NCBI GenBank assembly: GCA_014695325.1
Contig: JACJNZ010000088.1
Location: 26,300 to 90,299, forward strand
DNA length: 64,000 nucleotides
Direction: 5' to 3'
Source: Cyanobacteria bacterium FACHB-502
Lineage (GTDB): Bacteria; Cyanobacteriota; Cyanobacteriia; Elainellales; Elainellaceae
This document shows positions 56,401-64,000 of the stretch, piece by piece; within the stretch, counting starts at the first letter, position 1; each line of letters begins with the position of its first letter. The notes under the pieces were generated by a model. The model searched no databases, was not told where the DNA came from, and worked only from the letters and a program-made list of their open reading frames with translations. The translations under genes were made by a program, and so were the position numbers.

Positions 56401-59400
56401 ATCCCCCATTATTCAAAAGCGACTTGATGATCTACACGCACAGCTCAAGCCAGTGGAAGAACAGCAGCGGCAGCACCTTGAACAGCAGCAGCAGATCATG
56501 GAGCAACAGCTTCAGGCAATCCCTGAAGAAGACACAGAAGCGAGGGCAAAGGTTAAAAAGCCGGAACCCAACAAGGAATTAAAGGAGGCGATCGACAAAC
56601 TGAATAAAGCGATCAAAGCTGAGAACAAGGCAAAGACTAGGCTGGACAACGAAACCAATACCTATCAGGAACAGCAGCAAAAGGAATCCGTTCAAGAGCG
56701 ATGGAAGGCAACCAAAGAGCGGCTTGAGCTTTGTCCAGTGGGTCAACCCGTCCATCTTTACGATAAAGAACTCGGTTCAATCTATGGAATTGTGACCAAC
56801 GTGCAGCGTGTGGAGGGCATCAAAAATCCGCTCGCAGGTGGCGCGTGGAAGATTAAGTTTGCGCTGGCGGATGGGGCACAAGAAATGACCCTAAAGCTAT
56901 CCGATATCAACGTCCCCAAAAAAGTACAGGTTCTCCAGGCTGAATCTGTGGTTCAATACAGACCGCCCTTTGATCGCATCCCGGTTCATCGAATGTTTAG
57001 CGAACTTCAGCAGGAGCGGTTCGAGACACGCCAGATTGTGACGGGCAACCTGCTGGCTTCTCCGGTAGGTAGGAAGTACATCAACTTCACCAATAATCAC
57101 GGACAGGTACGCCAGGGATTACTGCTGCCGCGCAGCTATGACATTGAGGAAGCTCTGGAGAAAATGCCTGTGGTGCTAAAAACCCGCGAACAGCAGTCAA
57201 CCTTCCTGGCGAAAACGGCAGGGTCAGGCGCAAAGATGCAAACGGCTGATGAAGGCTTAAAGCTTCAGCACACGACACGAGCAATTGGCGGATCACCCCA
57301 GGCAGGACTGCTGCTGGATGTGCCGTCTTCTAAAAAAGGCGGCGGCAAATACTTCAAAGATGCTGATCTGATGGCGATTGTCGAGGGCGGCGAATTTGAA
57401 AAGCGCAGTAAGGGAATGCAGGGCTTTATTCCCAGTTCCCGCATTGGTGAATTTCTCGACCTGTTACATCAAAAGTTTTCCGGTCAGCTTGCTGTGACCG
57501 ACGAATACTACAAACCGCTGGCGCGTGAAATCACAGGCAGCGAGGTTCAGATGATGGAGTGGTTCAAAGACGACCAGCCTCTTGACCTGGCAGCTCAGGA
57601 ACTCGAATTCTCGACCGAGGGTATTGCCGCTCGCATTGCTGAACAAAAGGCGCAGGCACAGCAGAAGAAAGAAAATGAAGAACGTGGTCGGCAGGAGCGA
57701 GCATTGCAGTCTGGGGATCTCGATGCAGCAAAACCCTCTGGTGAAGCACAGAAGCGAGAAGTCTCCCAACACCCGGATCTAGAAAAACTGGTGCAGGTGT
57801 TTGAAGCACATTTCGGGACAGGTGGCAGGTTCGATCGCATCACCGATGCGCGGAAGTTTGCGCTTGCCACGCTTCAGGATCGGGGCAGTGACTTGGCGAA
57901 GACGCTAACCAACAAGCAGGTGGATGAATGTATCGAAAAGTCACTCGTGCGGGTAGCGCGAAACATCACGCAGTCCCTAGAGCCGATGACCAGCTTTGAC
58001 TTGCTGGTTGATCTGTACGATCGTCAACCTCACCTCAGTTCGCGCACATCCTCCAGCATTCTGCTTCAGCAGTACAGTACCCCCACCCCGATCGGGCGAC
58101 TGGCACAGCAGCTTGGAGACATTCATCCTGAAACGACTGTGTATGAGCCGACTGCAGGTAACGGTTCACTGCTGACCAATGCCAGCCCGGACAAAGCGAT
58201 CGTGAATGAAATCGATGGGCGGCGAGCCAGTGAATTGCAAGCACAAGGGTTTGCTGTCACTCAGCACGACGCGACGGAGTTTGCACCCCAGAAAAAGTCG
58301 GTAGAGCGGGTGATCCTTAACCCGCCCTTTGGTGCAGCCACGGACCCGACGACCGGACACACAAAGCGGTGGACGATCGAGCTTGACGATCCGGCTCCGG
58401 GAACGCGTCCCTATGAAACGAGTGCAGTAGACCATGCCATCACGTTTAAGTCCCTGAGCGCGATGAAAGACGATGGAAAAGCGGTTGTCATCCTGGGTGC
58501 GCCGATGGAGCAGAAGATGGGCTACGACGCTTCTGGGGCATATAACGAAGGGCAGACGCGATCGTTCTTCTTTACGCTCTACAACAACTACAACGTGGTT
58601 CAGCACTTCACTGTCACTGGGGATAAACTCTACGACAAGCAGGGCACAACCTTTCCAGTTGATGTGATTGTGATCGACGGACGGGGTAAATCTGAATTGC
58701 CACTGCCTGCGGTCACGCCTCCACCTGCCTATCGTACCTGGGAAGAACTGCGGGGCGTAATGGCAGAATCTCTTGGATACGAGTTTTTGTTCAGAGACGA
58801 AGACAAGACGCTGCATCCAGAGGTTCAAGCCATGCTGGATCAGCTTCCGGCTGAATATTGGCAACAAATGGACTCGGCTCTAGGATTGTTTGAGGAGGAC
58901 ACGCAGCCAGCCCGACAGGATCTACTCCAAAGAATTTCCGATCGGGTGAAATCGGGAGAAACGCTAAACGAAGCGATCGTTCAGGTCGGTGAAGATCTCC
59001 GTAGCCGCAAGCTGGAGTTTGAATCCGCAGAAGATCTTGCCATCAGCGAAGCCAAAGTTCACGAACTCTCGGAAGCAATTCGAGAAGGATTGGGCATAAA
59101 CCTTTCAGACTCGCATTCAGAAGCAGAACCAACTAATGAAGCAAAGCGGCTGCATGAGATTGAACTGGCAGAAGCAATTGATCAACCTTCTGCGGATGAC
59201 CGTTATTTGCCGGAGGACGAACCTACGCCTGAGTCTGAGCCAACACCTGACCAAGCAGCATCACCTGAACCTCCTCCAGAAGACGAAGCAGATGAAGCAT
59301 TCTTCTCTGTCGTTGCCACAACAGAAAGCCCGTATGGAGAGCTAAGCGTTCAGATTATTCCTGCCGTTGATGACGATGAATTCTACCTGCTCAAGTTTGA

Positions 59401-61189
59401 GGGTGTGACAGCAAACTGGCACGGGTATGCCAACATCTTTCGAGATGAAGCTCTGCCCAAATCCGAGTTTGAGCAGATGGAGGGGTTTGATTCCCTTCAA
59501 GATTATGCTCGATTTGCCGTCGAGGAGGTGAATGCTCAATTCTTAGCAAATCTGGGACAGGAGAGCGATCGCATTCTACCCATTCTGAAGCGATGGCTGA
59601 AAACGAATGACCCTGCTGCAATCGATGACTTCCTATCGCAATACCCCGAAGCAGATCGTCATGGCATCCCGCCAGAACTGCAAAAGCTAGTGGTGCAGTT
59701 TACTCTAGAAAACGCTACCCCTCAGATTGACACCCAGGAGAAGGTCAGTTCTGCGACGGTATCTGAAGCAGAGCCATTGGAACAATCGCGCATTGTGATT
59801 CAAAGCCTGGTGACAGGTGAGCAAACGTTTTTGGATGCTCCGCCTTTATTTGGGGGAGAACCTTCGCCTCAACCTGCTCCGCCTGAACCTGTGCAGGAGC
59901 AGACGACCGAACAGGCACAATCTCCAGAAGCAACAAACGCAGAGCCACCTCGAATTCTGCCTGCGCGTGAGCAGCTAAGGCAGGCGGAGAAGAACATTGC
60001 AAAACTGCTAAATCAAGCAGGACTCACGGCTGCGATTGTGGACGGCAATCTGAATGAGGACGATTTCTATCTCCGAGTTGAGAACGAACCTTATCTGCCT
60101 CTGGTTATTGAACGCCACCAGGACAAGCTCTATCTGACCCACTACCGGGATTATGATGGTGAACTGGTTCACGATGGCGAAATGATCTTCCAGGTTCAGC
60201 CCACAGATACCGGAGACTTCAGACTTCGCTTTTTAGAAACGGCTGTTCAAAATCCATTCTCAGGCGGCGAGTCTCGCGCTCAAGATCGCTCCTTCGCCAC
60301 GGTATTCTCGCGTAACCTGATTCACCAGGAATTTGGCAGCGCGGCATTGGAAGCCTATACAAAACAGCAGTCGCAAGAGGCAGATACGGAAGCAGCCGCA
60401 ACCGCTGCAATACCTCAATCTGTCGAAGCTGTTAATACGGAAACTGAGGCAATCTCCAGCAGTGCAGATGCCAATGTAGCCGAAACACCGGAAGTGCCCT
60501 TGCCTGCGGGAGAGACTGTAATCCAATCAAGCAACGTGACTCCCATTCAGGAAAAACCTCAGAGCGACCCTCAACCGCCCATTCCTGATCAGACTGCCAA
60601 AATTCTAGACATGACGCAGCAGGTTATGCAGCAGCATGACCCACAGACCGTAGCGGCATTGCAGCAGCCGAACGAGGAAGGCTGGAGTCCTTCGCTCAGC
60701 CAACTGCGACTGTGCTTTATTGCGGCACAATCATTGGGTCGAGACACCAGCGAAATTGCCCAAATTGCTGAACAGGTGATTGCAGGTACACCGGAAGCAG
60801 ATAAGCCAAAGTCTGAACGCGATCCAAATTTTGTAAATCCTAACGTTAGGATCAGTGGAGAAACGCTAGAACGGATTAAGTCGCACATTGGGGATGCTCG
60901 CTCCCAAGCAGTGATGAACAACTGTCAGCAGATTCTACGGGATTTGGGCAAGCCTCAACGAGGAAATCCAAACTGTATCGAATTTGCGAAGCCAAATGGC
61001 GATCTCATCATTACTTTTGACCGCACGACGAAGACTCTTACAGCGTTCTCCAGAAAACAAGACAGAACACTCCTGAAAGCCGTTGAAGGTGTGGTGCAGG
61101 AGGGACAGACTGACGACGTGAAAGCTCTGAAACAGAAGACAACAAAGTTTCTAGAACATACCCAGCAGCAGGCACAACAAATGGCATGA
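53462..61189 (+). CDS. Giant polyvalent protein: strawberry-notch-like helicase plus adenine methyltransferase
   Basis: 2575 residues. The helicase part covers about 1-900: LIGNDTGTGKGRIVSGVLS (Walker A, residues 110-118), TFVLDECDLGGG (motif II, DECD, near 247), VLLSATAFKDPF (motif III), TTGWAGHASRGV and VQSLGRFNRVGQVDPSQ (motif VI, near 693). A coiled region follows (960-1110). The methyltransferase part covers about 1530-1760: VYEPTAGNGSLL (SAM site) and VILNPPFGAA (NPPF catalytic motif, near 1618). The last 800 residues are acidic and contain several small domains. DarB-type proteins of phages and plasmids have this architecture and protect incoming DNA from restriction; that role is inferred here. 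Confidence 0.85.
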   Translation: MAELDPFSPDLADSEESAQSEAAEPPTQVSYRPHSQGRSIQTVCPPTMATPMSVSLDRVEAVTGQSIDPFVADRLGIDQETLFQRYAAEQIDCLSIAFLNQDRGRPTLIGNDTGTGKGRIVSGVLSPVLADENKIAVFITAKPDLYVDMLARDMIDTGVREQVRPFFTNSGLNLELTSPDGEVLGTIETPSSRQHQADTRALIEEFRATGQLGEYNCIFTTYDQLAQKGSLRRELIETIAPNATFVLDECDLGGGASGPTPPLTEKDRQRALMGQDIRSVSTFLTQSVLPYSDAYVLLSATAFKDPFVMTRLLYSKSEIKETGIDREALAERLVAQGIPGQQDFTNKLALSGELVRLEKSMEGITFQTEAVPVNLEAVDAASRITSKIVQFDRAKQEAVEVLRDMYAGAGSAIQGSDGSAGTPSVDSTNFTSTAFNFQQQFLFFLKAEAVADRAIESIEAGRKPGIIFFNTMQAAIETHLDNKREDIEQEVLQELQEENGGEPVPDEQVQEVARTRYHEWLRGEPAPEITLNLGDLLERQLDRSRMVTIKDAYGERRRHYLTDEELGSRAVALDNEIRLLCQNTDWGDIKISGVDAVLQRVEAAGYTIAEMSGRSLGIDYSGDTPRFREVDASNRDVRAAAKNGFNNGENDALITNITTGWAGHASRGVRDQRQRETILAQAHPDGNKLVQSLGRFNRVGQVDPSQHEPDWTDSNGNPGWGEVQGNHGIPPAFGLPIMTMVYADGVAYEERITANINRKMASLNANTTGSRNSGVNLGDVDFLNPYGDQVAWDLMNDDPELHEKLDFPLGEPFPYKESVAGAMAKVTGRSLLLPLDEQRKLFDTLKQNFTEYIAQREAIGESPMEAKTLDLQAKTIGRIEVAPARSESLFAGATYVEVVQARSLRKPITEEAVANQVRKSLGMDKVDEAMIREFEPNGEPRTLGKAAMEARIQAVQEVVENRIKSLDARIDFKKQRYEKESPIIQKRLDDLHAQLKPVEEQQRQHLEQQQQIMEQQLQAIPEEDTEARAKVKKPEPNKELKEAIDKLNKAIKAENKAKTRLDNETNTYQEQQQKESVQERWKATKERLELCPVGQPVHLYDKELGSIYGIVTNVQRVEGIKNPLAGGAWKIKFALADGAQEMTLKLSDINVPKKVQVLQAESVVQYRPPFDRIPVHRMFSELQQERFETRQIVTGNLLASPVGRKYINFTNNHGQVRQGLLLPRSYDIEEALEKMPVVLKTREQQSTFLAKTAGSGAKMQTADEGLKLQHTTRAIGGSPQAGLLLDVPSSKKGGGKYFKDADLMAIVEGGEFEKRSKGMQGFIPSSRIGEFLDLLHQKFSGQLAVTDEYYKPLAREITGSEVQMMEWFKDDQPLDLAAQELEFSTEGIAARIAEQKAQAQQKKENEERGRQERALQSGDLDAAKPSGEAQKREVSQHPDLEKLVQVFEAHFGTGGRFDRITDARKFALATLQDRGSDLAKTLTNKQVDECIEKSLVRVARNITQSLEPMTSFDLLVDLYDRQPHLSSRTSSSILLQQYSTPTPIGRLAQQLGDIHPETTVYEPTAGNGSLLTNASPDKAIVNEIDGRRASELQAQGFAVTQHDATEFAPQKKSVERVILNPPFGAATDPTTGHTKRWTIELDDPAPGTRPYETSAVDHAITFKSLSAMKDDGKAVVILGAPMEQKMGYDASGAYNEGQTRSFFFTLYNNYNVVQHFTVTGDKLYDKQGTTFPVDVIVIDGRGKSELPLPAVTPPPAYRTWEELRGVMAESLGYEFLFRDEDKTLHPEVQAMLDQLPAEYWQQMDSALGLFEEDTQPARQDLLQRISDRVKSGETLNEAIVQVGEDLRSRKLEFESAEDLAISEAKVHELSEAIREGLGINLSDSHSEAEPTNEAKRLHEIELAEAIDQPSADDRYLPEDEPTPESEPTPDQAASPEPPPEDEADEAFFSVVATTESPYGELSVQIIPAVDDDEFYLLKFEGVTANWHGYANIFRDEALPKSEFEQMEGFDSLQDYARFAVEEVNAQFLANLGQESDRILPILKRWLKTNDPAAIDDFLSQYPEADRHGIPPELQKLVVQFTLENATPQIDTQEKVSSATVSEAEPLEQSRIVIQSLVTGEQTFLDAPPLFGGEPSPQPAPPEPVQEQTTEQAQSPEATNAEPPRILPAREQLRQAEKNIAKLLNQAGLTAAIVDGNLNEDDFYLRVENEPYLPLVIERHQDKLYLTHYRDYDGELVHDGEMIFQVQPTDTGDFRLRFLETAVQNPFSGGESRAQDRSFATVFSRNLIHQEFGSAALEAYTKQQSQEADTEAAATAAIPQSVEAVNTETEAISSSADANVAETPEVPLPAGETVIQSSNVTPIQEKPQSDPQPPIPDQTAKILDMTQQVMQQHDPQTVAALQQPNEEGWSPSLSQLRLCFIAAQSLGRDTSEIAQIAEQVIAGTPEADKPKSERDPNFVNPNVRISGETLERIKSHIGDARSQAVMNNCQQILRDLGKPQRGNPNCIEFAKPNGDLIITFDRTTKTLTAFSRKQDRTLLKAVEGVVQEGQTDDVKALKQKTTKFLEHTQQQAQQMA

Positions 61190-61202
61190 GGATTTGAGGG
61201 CA

Positions 61203-61829
61203 ATGGAATCACTATCTCCCTATGAGCAACAATTTCAGGCACTTGGCGTTGACCCCAGCACAGCGGCTCAGGCTGGAGCGATCGCCCAGAAGCAAGCCAA
61301 CGATCCCTCTTACACCCTGAGCAACGAGGATCAAAACATTAGAAACGCAGCCTTTCAGCAGATTCTACAGAATCAGCTTGAAGCCGCCATGCAGCAACAG
61401 CAGGAGGAACAGGAGCAGCGGCAGCGCGAGGAGGAAGAACGAATTAATGCAGCCGTTTTTGAATACGTGCGATTGCTCGAGCAGGCGCAGGAAACCGAGT
61501 CGATCGGACTAATTGATGCAGCGGCGGCAGTAAAACAGCAATTGCTGGCTGAAGGTGTCTCGGAAGCTGAATTTAATCAGCGCGTTAGTGCGATCGATGG
61601 AGTGCTGTGGTCAGAGTCCTATGACTACGACGAGAGCGACGACAGCGCATTTGAAGCACGGTGGCAAAAGGAAACGCAGAGTATAGGAGTTCCAGGCAAC
61701 CTACAGCACTCAGAATTGCTTGACGACCGCTTCCGCGAACTCAGAGAACAGCAGCTTGAGCGAAACGAGGATGAACAGGAGCGGCGGCGATTGCGGCATC
61801 ACGTCCAGCAGGCAGATCTTGACCTTTGA
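61203..61829 (+). CDS. Unknown Glu/Gln-rich coiled-coil protein
   Basis: A protein of about 208 residues with a long coiled coil (QLEAAMQQQQEEQEQRQREE), a helical middle (FEYVRLLEQAQETESIGL) and another charged helix at the end (RELREQQLERNEDEQERRRL). Both an ATG at 61203 and an in-frame TTG at 61194 are possible, and the GAGG box fits the ATG better. It directly follows the giant gene (13 bases) and may be a small partner of it. No family is recognised. Confidence 0.55.
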   Translation: MESLSPYEQQFQALGVDPSTAAQAGAIAQKQANDPSYTLSNEDQNIRNAAFQQILQNQLEAAMQQQQEEQEQRQREEEERINAAVFEYVRLLEQAQETESIGLIDAAAAVKQQLLAEGVSEAEFNQRVSAIDGVLWSESYDYDESDDSAFEARWQKETQSIGVPGNLQHSELLDDRFRELREQQLERNEDEQERRRLRHHVQQADLDL

Positions 61830-61856
61830 GCTATCAACCCTTTAACTCTTAAGACA

Positions 61857-62408
61857 ATGGTTTCATTTAATCGAAAAACACTGTTTGGATTGATTGTCCT
61901 GGTAGCTGGGTTTATGGTTGCGATGGCATCCGTGGAATCGCTAGAACAAAGCGTTATTAACCACATTTCTCAATCCCAACCGCAGGCAGTCTTAGATGTT
62001 CAAGCCCTGCCGATTGCCGCTCAGTTCAGGGTGAACAATCGTGTCATCAAGCTAGAGGTTGCGCGAACCATCCAGGAACGGCGGATTGGGCTAATGAATC
62101 GTCCCCGGATTGATCCCGATCGGGGCATGGGATTCGCAGTTAGCCCTCCACGCGACGTTGAAATCTGGATGAAGCAGATGCGGTTTCCGATCGACATCAT
62201 CTTTTTACGAAACGGCAGAATCAAGGCAATTCAGCTAGAAGCTCTGCCCTGTCAAACTAAAGTTTGCCCGACGTATCAGGCAGGAACTCCAATTGATCAG
62301 GTGATTGAACTGGCAGCAGGACAGGCTAACAACTTGGATTTGAAAGTCGGAGACTTACTGACGATTACGCAAATTCAGGACCCAATCCAAGCTGCTCCAC
62401 TAAAATAA
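61857..62408 (+). CDS. DUF192 family exported protein
   Basis: A 183-residue protein with an N-terminal membrane or signal segment (LFGLIVLVAGFMVAMASV), then the DUF192 domain: ERRIGLMNRPRIDPDRGMGF, VEIWMKQMRFPIDIIFLRNG, LEALPCQTKVCPTYQ with two cysteines, and VIELAAGQANNLDLKVGDLL. DUF192 proteins are small beta-barrel-like exported proteins of unknown function, widespread in bacteria. It is the last gene of the rightward run. The only nearby regulatory-looking element is the 32-bp dyad 60 bp downstream. Confidence 0.85.
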   Translation: MVSFNRKTLFGLIVLVAGFMVAMASVESLEQSVINHISQSQPQAVLDVQALPIAAQFRVNNRVIKLEVARTIQERRIGLMNRPRIDPDRGMGFAVSPPRDVEIWMKQMRFPIDIIFLRNGRIKAIQLEALPCQTKVCPTYQAGTPIDQVIELAAGQANNLDLKVGDLLTITQIQDPIQAAPLK

Positions 62409-62757
62409 CAATGTTCTGATTTTTAAAGCTGATGGGCTTTACGCTCCCTTTTGTAATACTGTCAAAATTTTGTAAGGTTAAAATATAAAACTTACAAAAA
62501 AGAAGAGATATTAGGAACCTCCAATTCTGCTCCGCACATATCGCTAGGGCAGGTGGAAAAGTTTACCAACAAACTGGCAAGAACGAGATCCCCAATTCTG
62601 CCTGCTTGTACAGTAGATTCAACAATTTATCTGATTTCGCGGAATACCCCGTCCGTCTACACGGCGGGGATGGATAGCGAGTGAGCCGTAGGCGAACAAC
62701 TGTTCTGAACTGCTCTATAATTTACTGAAAGCAAACTAGTTTAGTAAAAAATGGGGG
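62409..62757. other. Non-coding stretch with a dyad and the left part of a tnpB element
   Basis: Holds the fourth 32-bp dyad (62468-62499). A strong hairpin CCCCGTCCGT...ACGGCGGGG at 62647-62669 is followed by a TATAAT box at 62716-62721 and a small inverted repeat TTTACT...AGTAAA just before tnpB. The hairpin and what follows probably form the left end and promoter of the tnpB element. Confidence 0.5.
62468..62499. repeat. 32-bp dyad, copy 4
   Basis: TTTTGTAAGGTT (62468-62479), an 8-bp spacer, then AAACTTACAAAA (62488-62499). The left arm is the exact family consensus and the right arm has one change. Confidence 0.65.
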
Positions 62758-63906
62758 GTGATTGGGCTGCGACAAACCCGCGTCAATCAACTTCGACACT
62801 TATCAGTAGACGAGTTTGAGTTTTTGAGAACTCAATGCCGTCTTGCTAAGAATATGTACAACGTTGGGCTTTACAGGGTGCGGCAATTTTTCTTTGCAGA
62901 GGAACGGTATCTGCCCTATGAGGCAAATTACCATCACTGCAAAACTAACGAGAATTATGTTCTGTTGCATAGTCAAGTCGCGCAATCTTGCCTGAAGTCG
63001 GTCAATGAGGCGATGGAAGGTTTTTTCAAGCTATTGGCGATGAAGAAACAAGGCTCAATTGGCGTGAAAGTGGGGTTGCCTCGCTATCTCGATAAGGAAG
63101 GTTACTTTCCACTGGTCTATCCCCAGGTCATAGTGGAAAACGGCATCATCAGGCTTCCAGTTAGTCAGGAATGGAGGAAACAATATCGGACACAATACAA
63201 GAAAACCTTTAGGCCTCTGCAAATCCGGGTTCCTCCTGACCTGGTCTACCAGAAAATAATAGAGCTACGAATTGTTCCCCGGTTTAATGCTCGATACTTC
63301 TCAGTTCAGTTTGTCTATGAAGTGGAGGAAGCCAAACACGATCTAGACTCCAACTCTGTCTTAAGTATTGATTTGGGCATCAATAATCTTGCTGCCTGTG
63401 TTGACACCAATGGGTCTGCCTTCCTAATTGACGGCAGGAAACTTAAATCAATTAACCAGTGGTTCAATAAAGAAATGGCAAGATTGCAGTCTACCAAAGA
63501 CAAGCAGGGAATCAAAGGATTTACTAATCGTCAGGCTGCATTGACCCGCAAGCGCAATTTTCGAGTGGACGATTACATTAAGAAGGCTGCTCGGCTCATT
63601 GTCAATCACTGCATTGCCAATCGTATTTCTAAGATTGTGATTGGCTATAACCCAGGCATCAAAAAGGAAGTGAATCTAGGAAAGGTTAACAACCAGAAAT
63701 TTGTCTTCATTCCTCATGCCCGGATGGTCGAATACATCAAGCACTTTGCTGCCAAGGATGGGATGGAAGTATTTGAGCAAGAGGAGTCTTACACTTCTCA
63801 GGCAAGCTTTGTCGATAATGATGAACTACCAACCTGGAATGCCGATAATCCCGTTGAGAAAACCTTCTCATACGAAATCCGGCTAATCAGTAACACTATA
63901 AAATAG
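62758..63906 (+). pseudogene. tnpB truncated by an IS630-type element
   Basis: A TnpB-type nuclease gene with a GTG start at 62758. Seen are IGLRQTRVNQLRHLS at the start, RuvC-I as VLSIDLGINNLAACVDTNG near residue 200, and RuvC-II as EEQ-like FEQEESYTSQASFVDNDELP near 340. The text then runs only to VEKTFS. In this TnpB group a segment with KRIKRGLY and a final RuvC-III Asp-Asn motif should follow. Instead the frame enters the left end of an IS630-type element and stops at 63906. The catalytic triad is therefore incomplete and the omega-RNA-coding end is displaced beyond the window. Confidence 0.8.
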
Positions 63907-64000
63907 GAGCATGGCACGTACACTGACACTGGAAAAACATCTCAGTAGTGAGGAACTCAAAACTCGCTATCAAACCAGCACTGACCCAATTGAATCACGG
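63868..64000 (+). mobile_element. IS630-type insertion sequence, left part, cut by window end
   Basis: Insertion point inferred from the abrupt loss of TnpB similarity after TTCTCA, next to a TA at 63868-63869. IS630/Tc1-type elements insert at and duplicate TA. The left terminal repeat would begin just after it. The other end lies outside the window. Confidence 0.55.
63911..64000 (+). CDS. IS630-type transposase, N-terminus only
   Basis: The frame opens with AGGAG four bases before the ATG and reads MARTLTLEKHLSSEELKTRY followed by QTSTDPIESR up to the window end. This matches the start of the helix-turn-helix domain of cyanobacterial IS630-type transposases (ELKTRY...TDPIESR). Only 30 residues are visible, so completeness and activity cannot be judged. 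Confidence 0.6.
   Translation, partial: MARTLTLEKHLSSEELKTRYQTSTDPIESR

Overview
The window looks like part of a large cyanobacterial conjugative plasmid, or an integrated conjugative element. The HIP1 octamer GCGATCGC recurs throughout, several proteins belong to families common in cyanobacteria (DUF4058, Ycf46-like AAA+, SWIM/SNF2 pair), and the backbone carries partition, relaxase and type IV secretion genes. No rRNA, tRNA, CRISPR array or replication initiator gene was recognised. All family assignments were made by reading motifs, with no database search.

Left part (1-16.8 kb, patchwork). A tnpB 3' fragment, a DUF4058 gene, an IS6-type element lying inside a second tnpB remnant, and then a parA-parB operon preceded by copies of a 22-bp palindrome. 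After this come a RecD2-type helicase, two small unknown genes, a broken gene and a third tnpB remnant. Leftward genes follow: a SWIM protein and SNF2 helicase pair, an EamA-type transporter, a decayed small gene, two tandem paralogues and one more unknown gene.

Middle part (16.8-29.8 kb, mostly leftward). An eight-gene operon (26664 down to 17285) encodes a membrane protein, a Ycf46-like AAA+ ATPase, two related exported hydrolase-like proteins (one apparently lacking its catalytic cysteine), further exported or membrane proteins and a DsbA-like oxidoreductase. It reads as an envelope module serving conjugation. Upstream lies a second partition cassette: actin-like ParM, a small ParR candidate and a ParA/MinD-like ATPase, with a two-block array of 10-11 bp iterons ahead of parM resembling the parC site of plasmid R1.

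Right part (29.8-62.4 kb, rightward). A tightly packed transfer operon: relaxosome accessory protein, relaxase, VirB2-like pilin candidate, VirB4, a VirB5-position exported protein, VirB6, VirB8, VirB10, VirB9, topoisomerase I, VirD4. It continues into DNA-processing and anti-defence-type cargo: a two-OB-fold SSB, a stand-alone copy of the topoisomerase zinc ribbon, a protein with five MutS-domain-I-like repeats, several unknown proteins, a 2575-residue helicase-methyltransferase polyvalent protein, and a DUF192 protein. An IscB element with its upstream omega-RNA region interrupts this cargo.

Right edge. A tnpB gene is cut by an IS630-type element that runs out of the window. Besides the ParAB-linked palindromes, a second repeat family of 32 bp (two 12-bp arms around 8 bp) occurs in four non-coding places at 14.8, 15.1, 51.3 and 62.5 kb and has no obvious owner.
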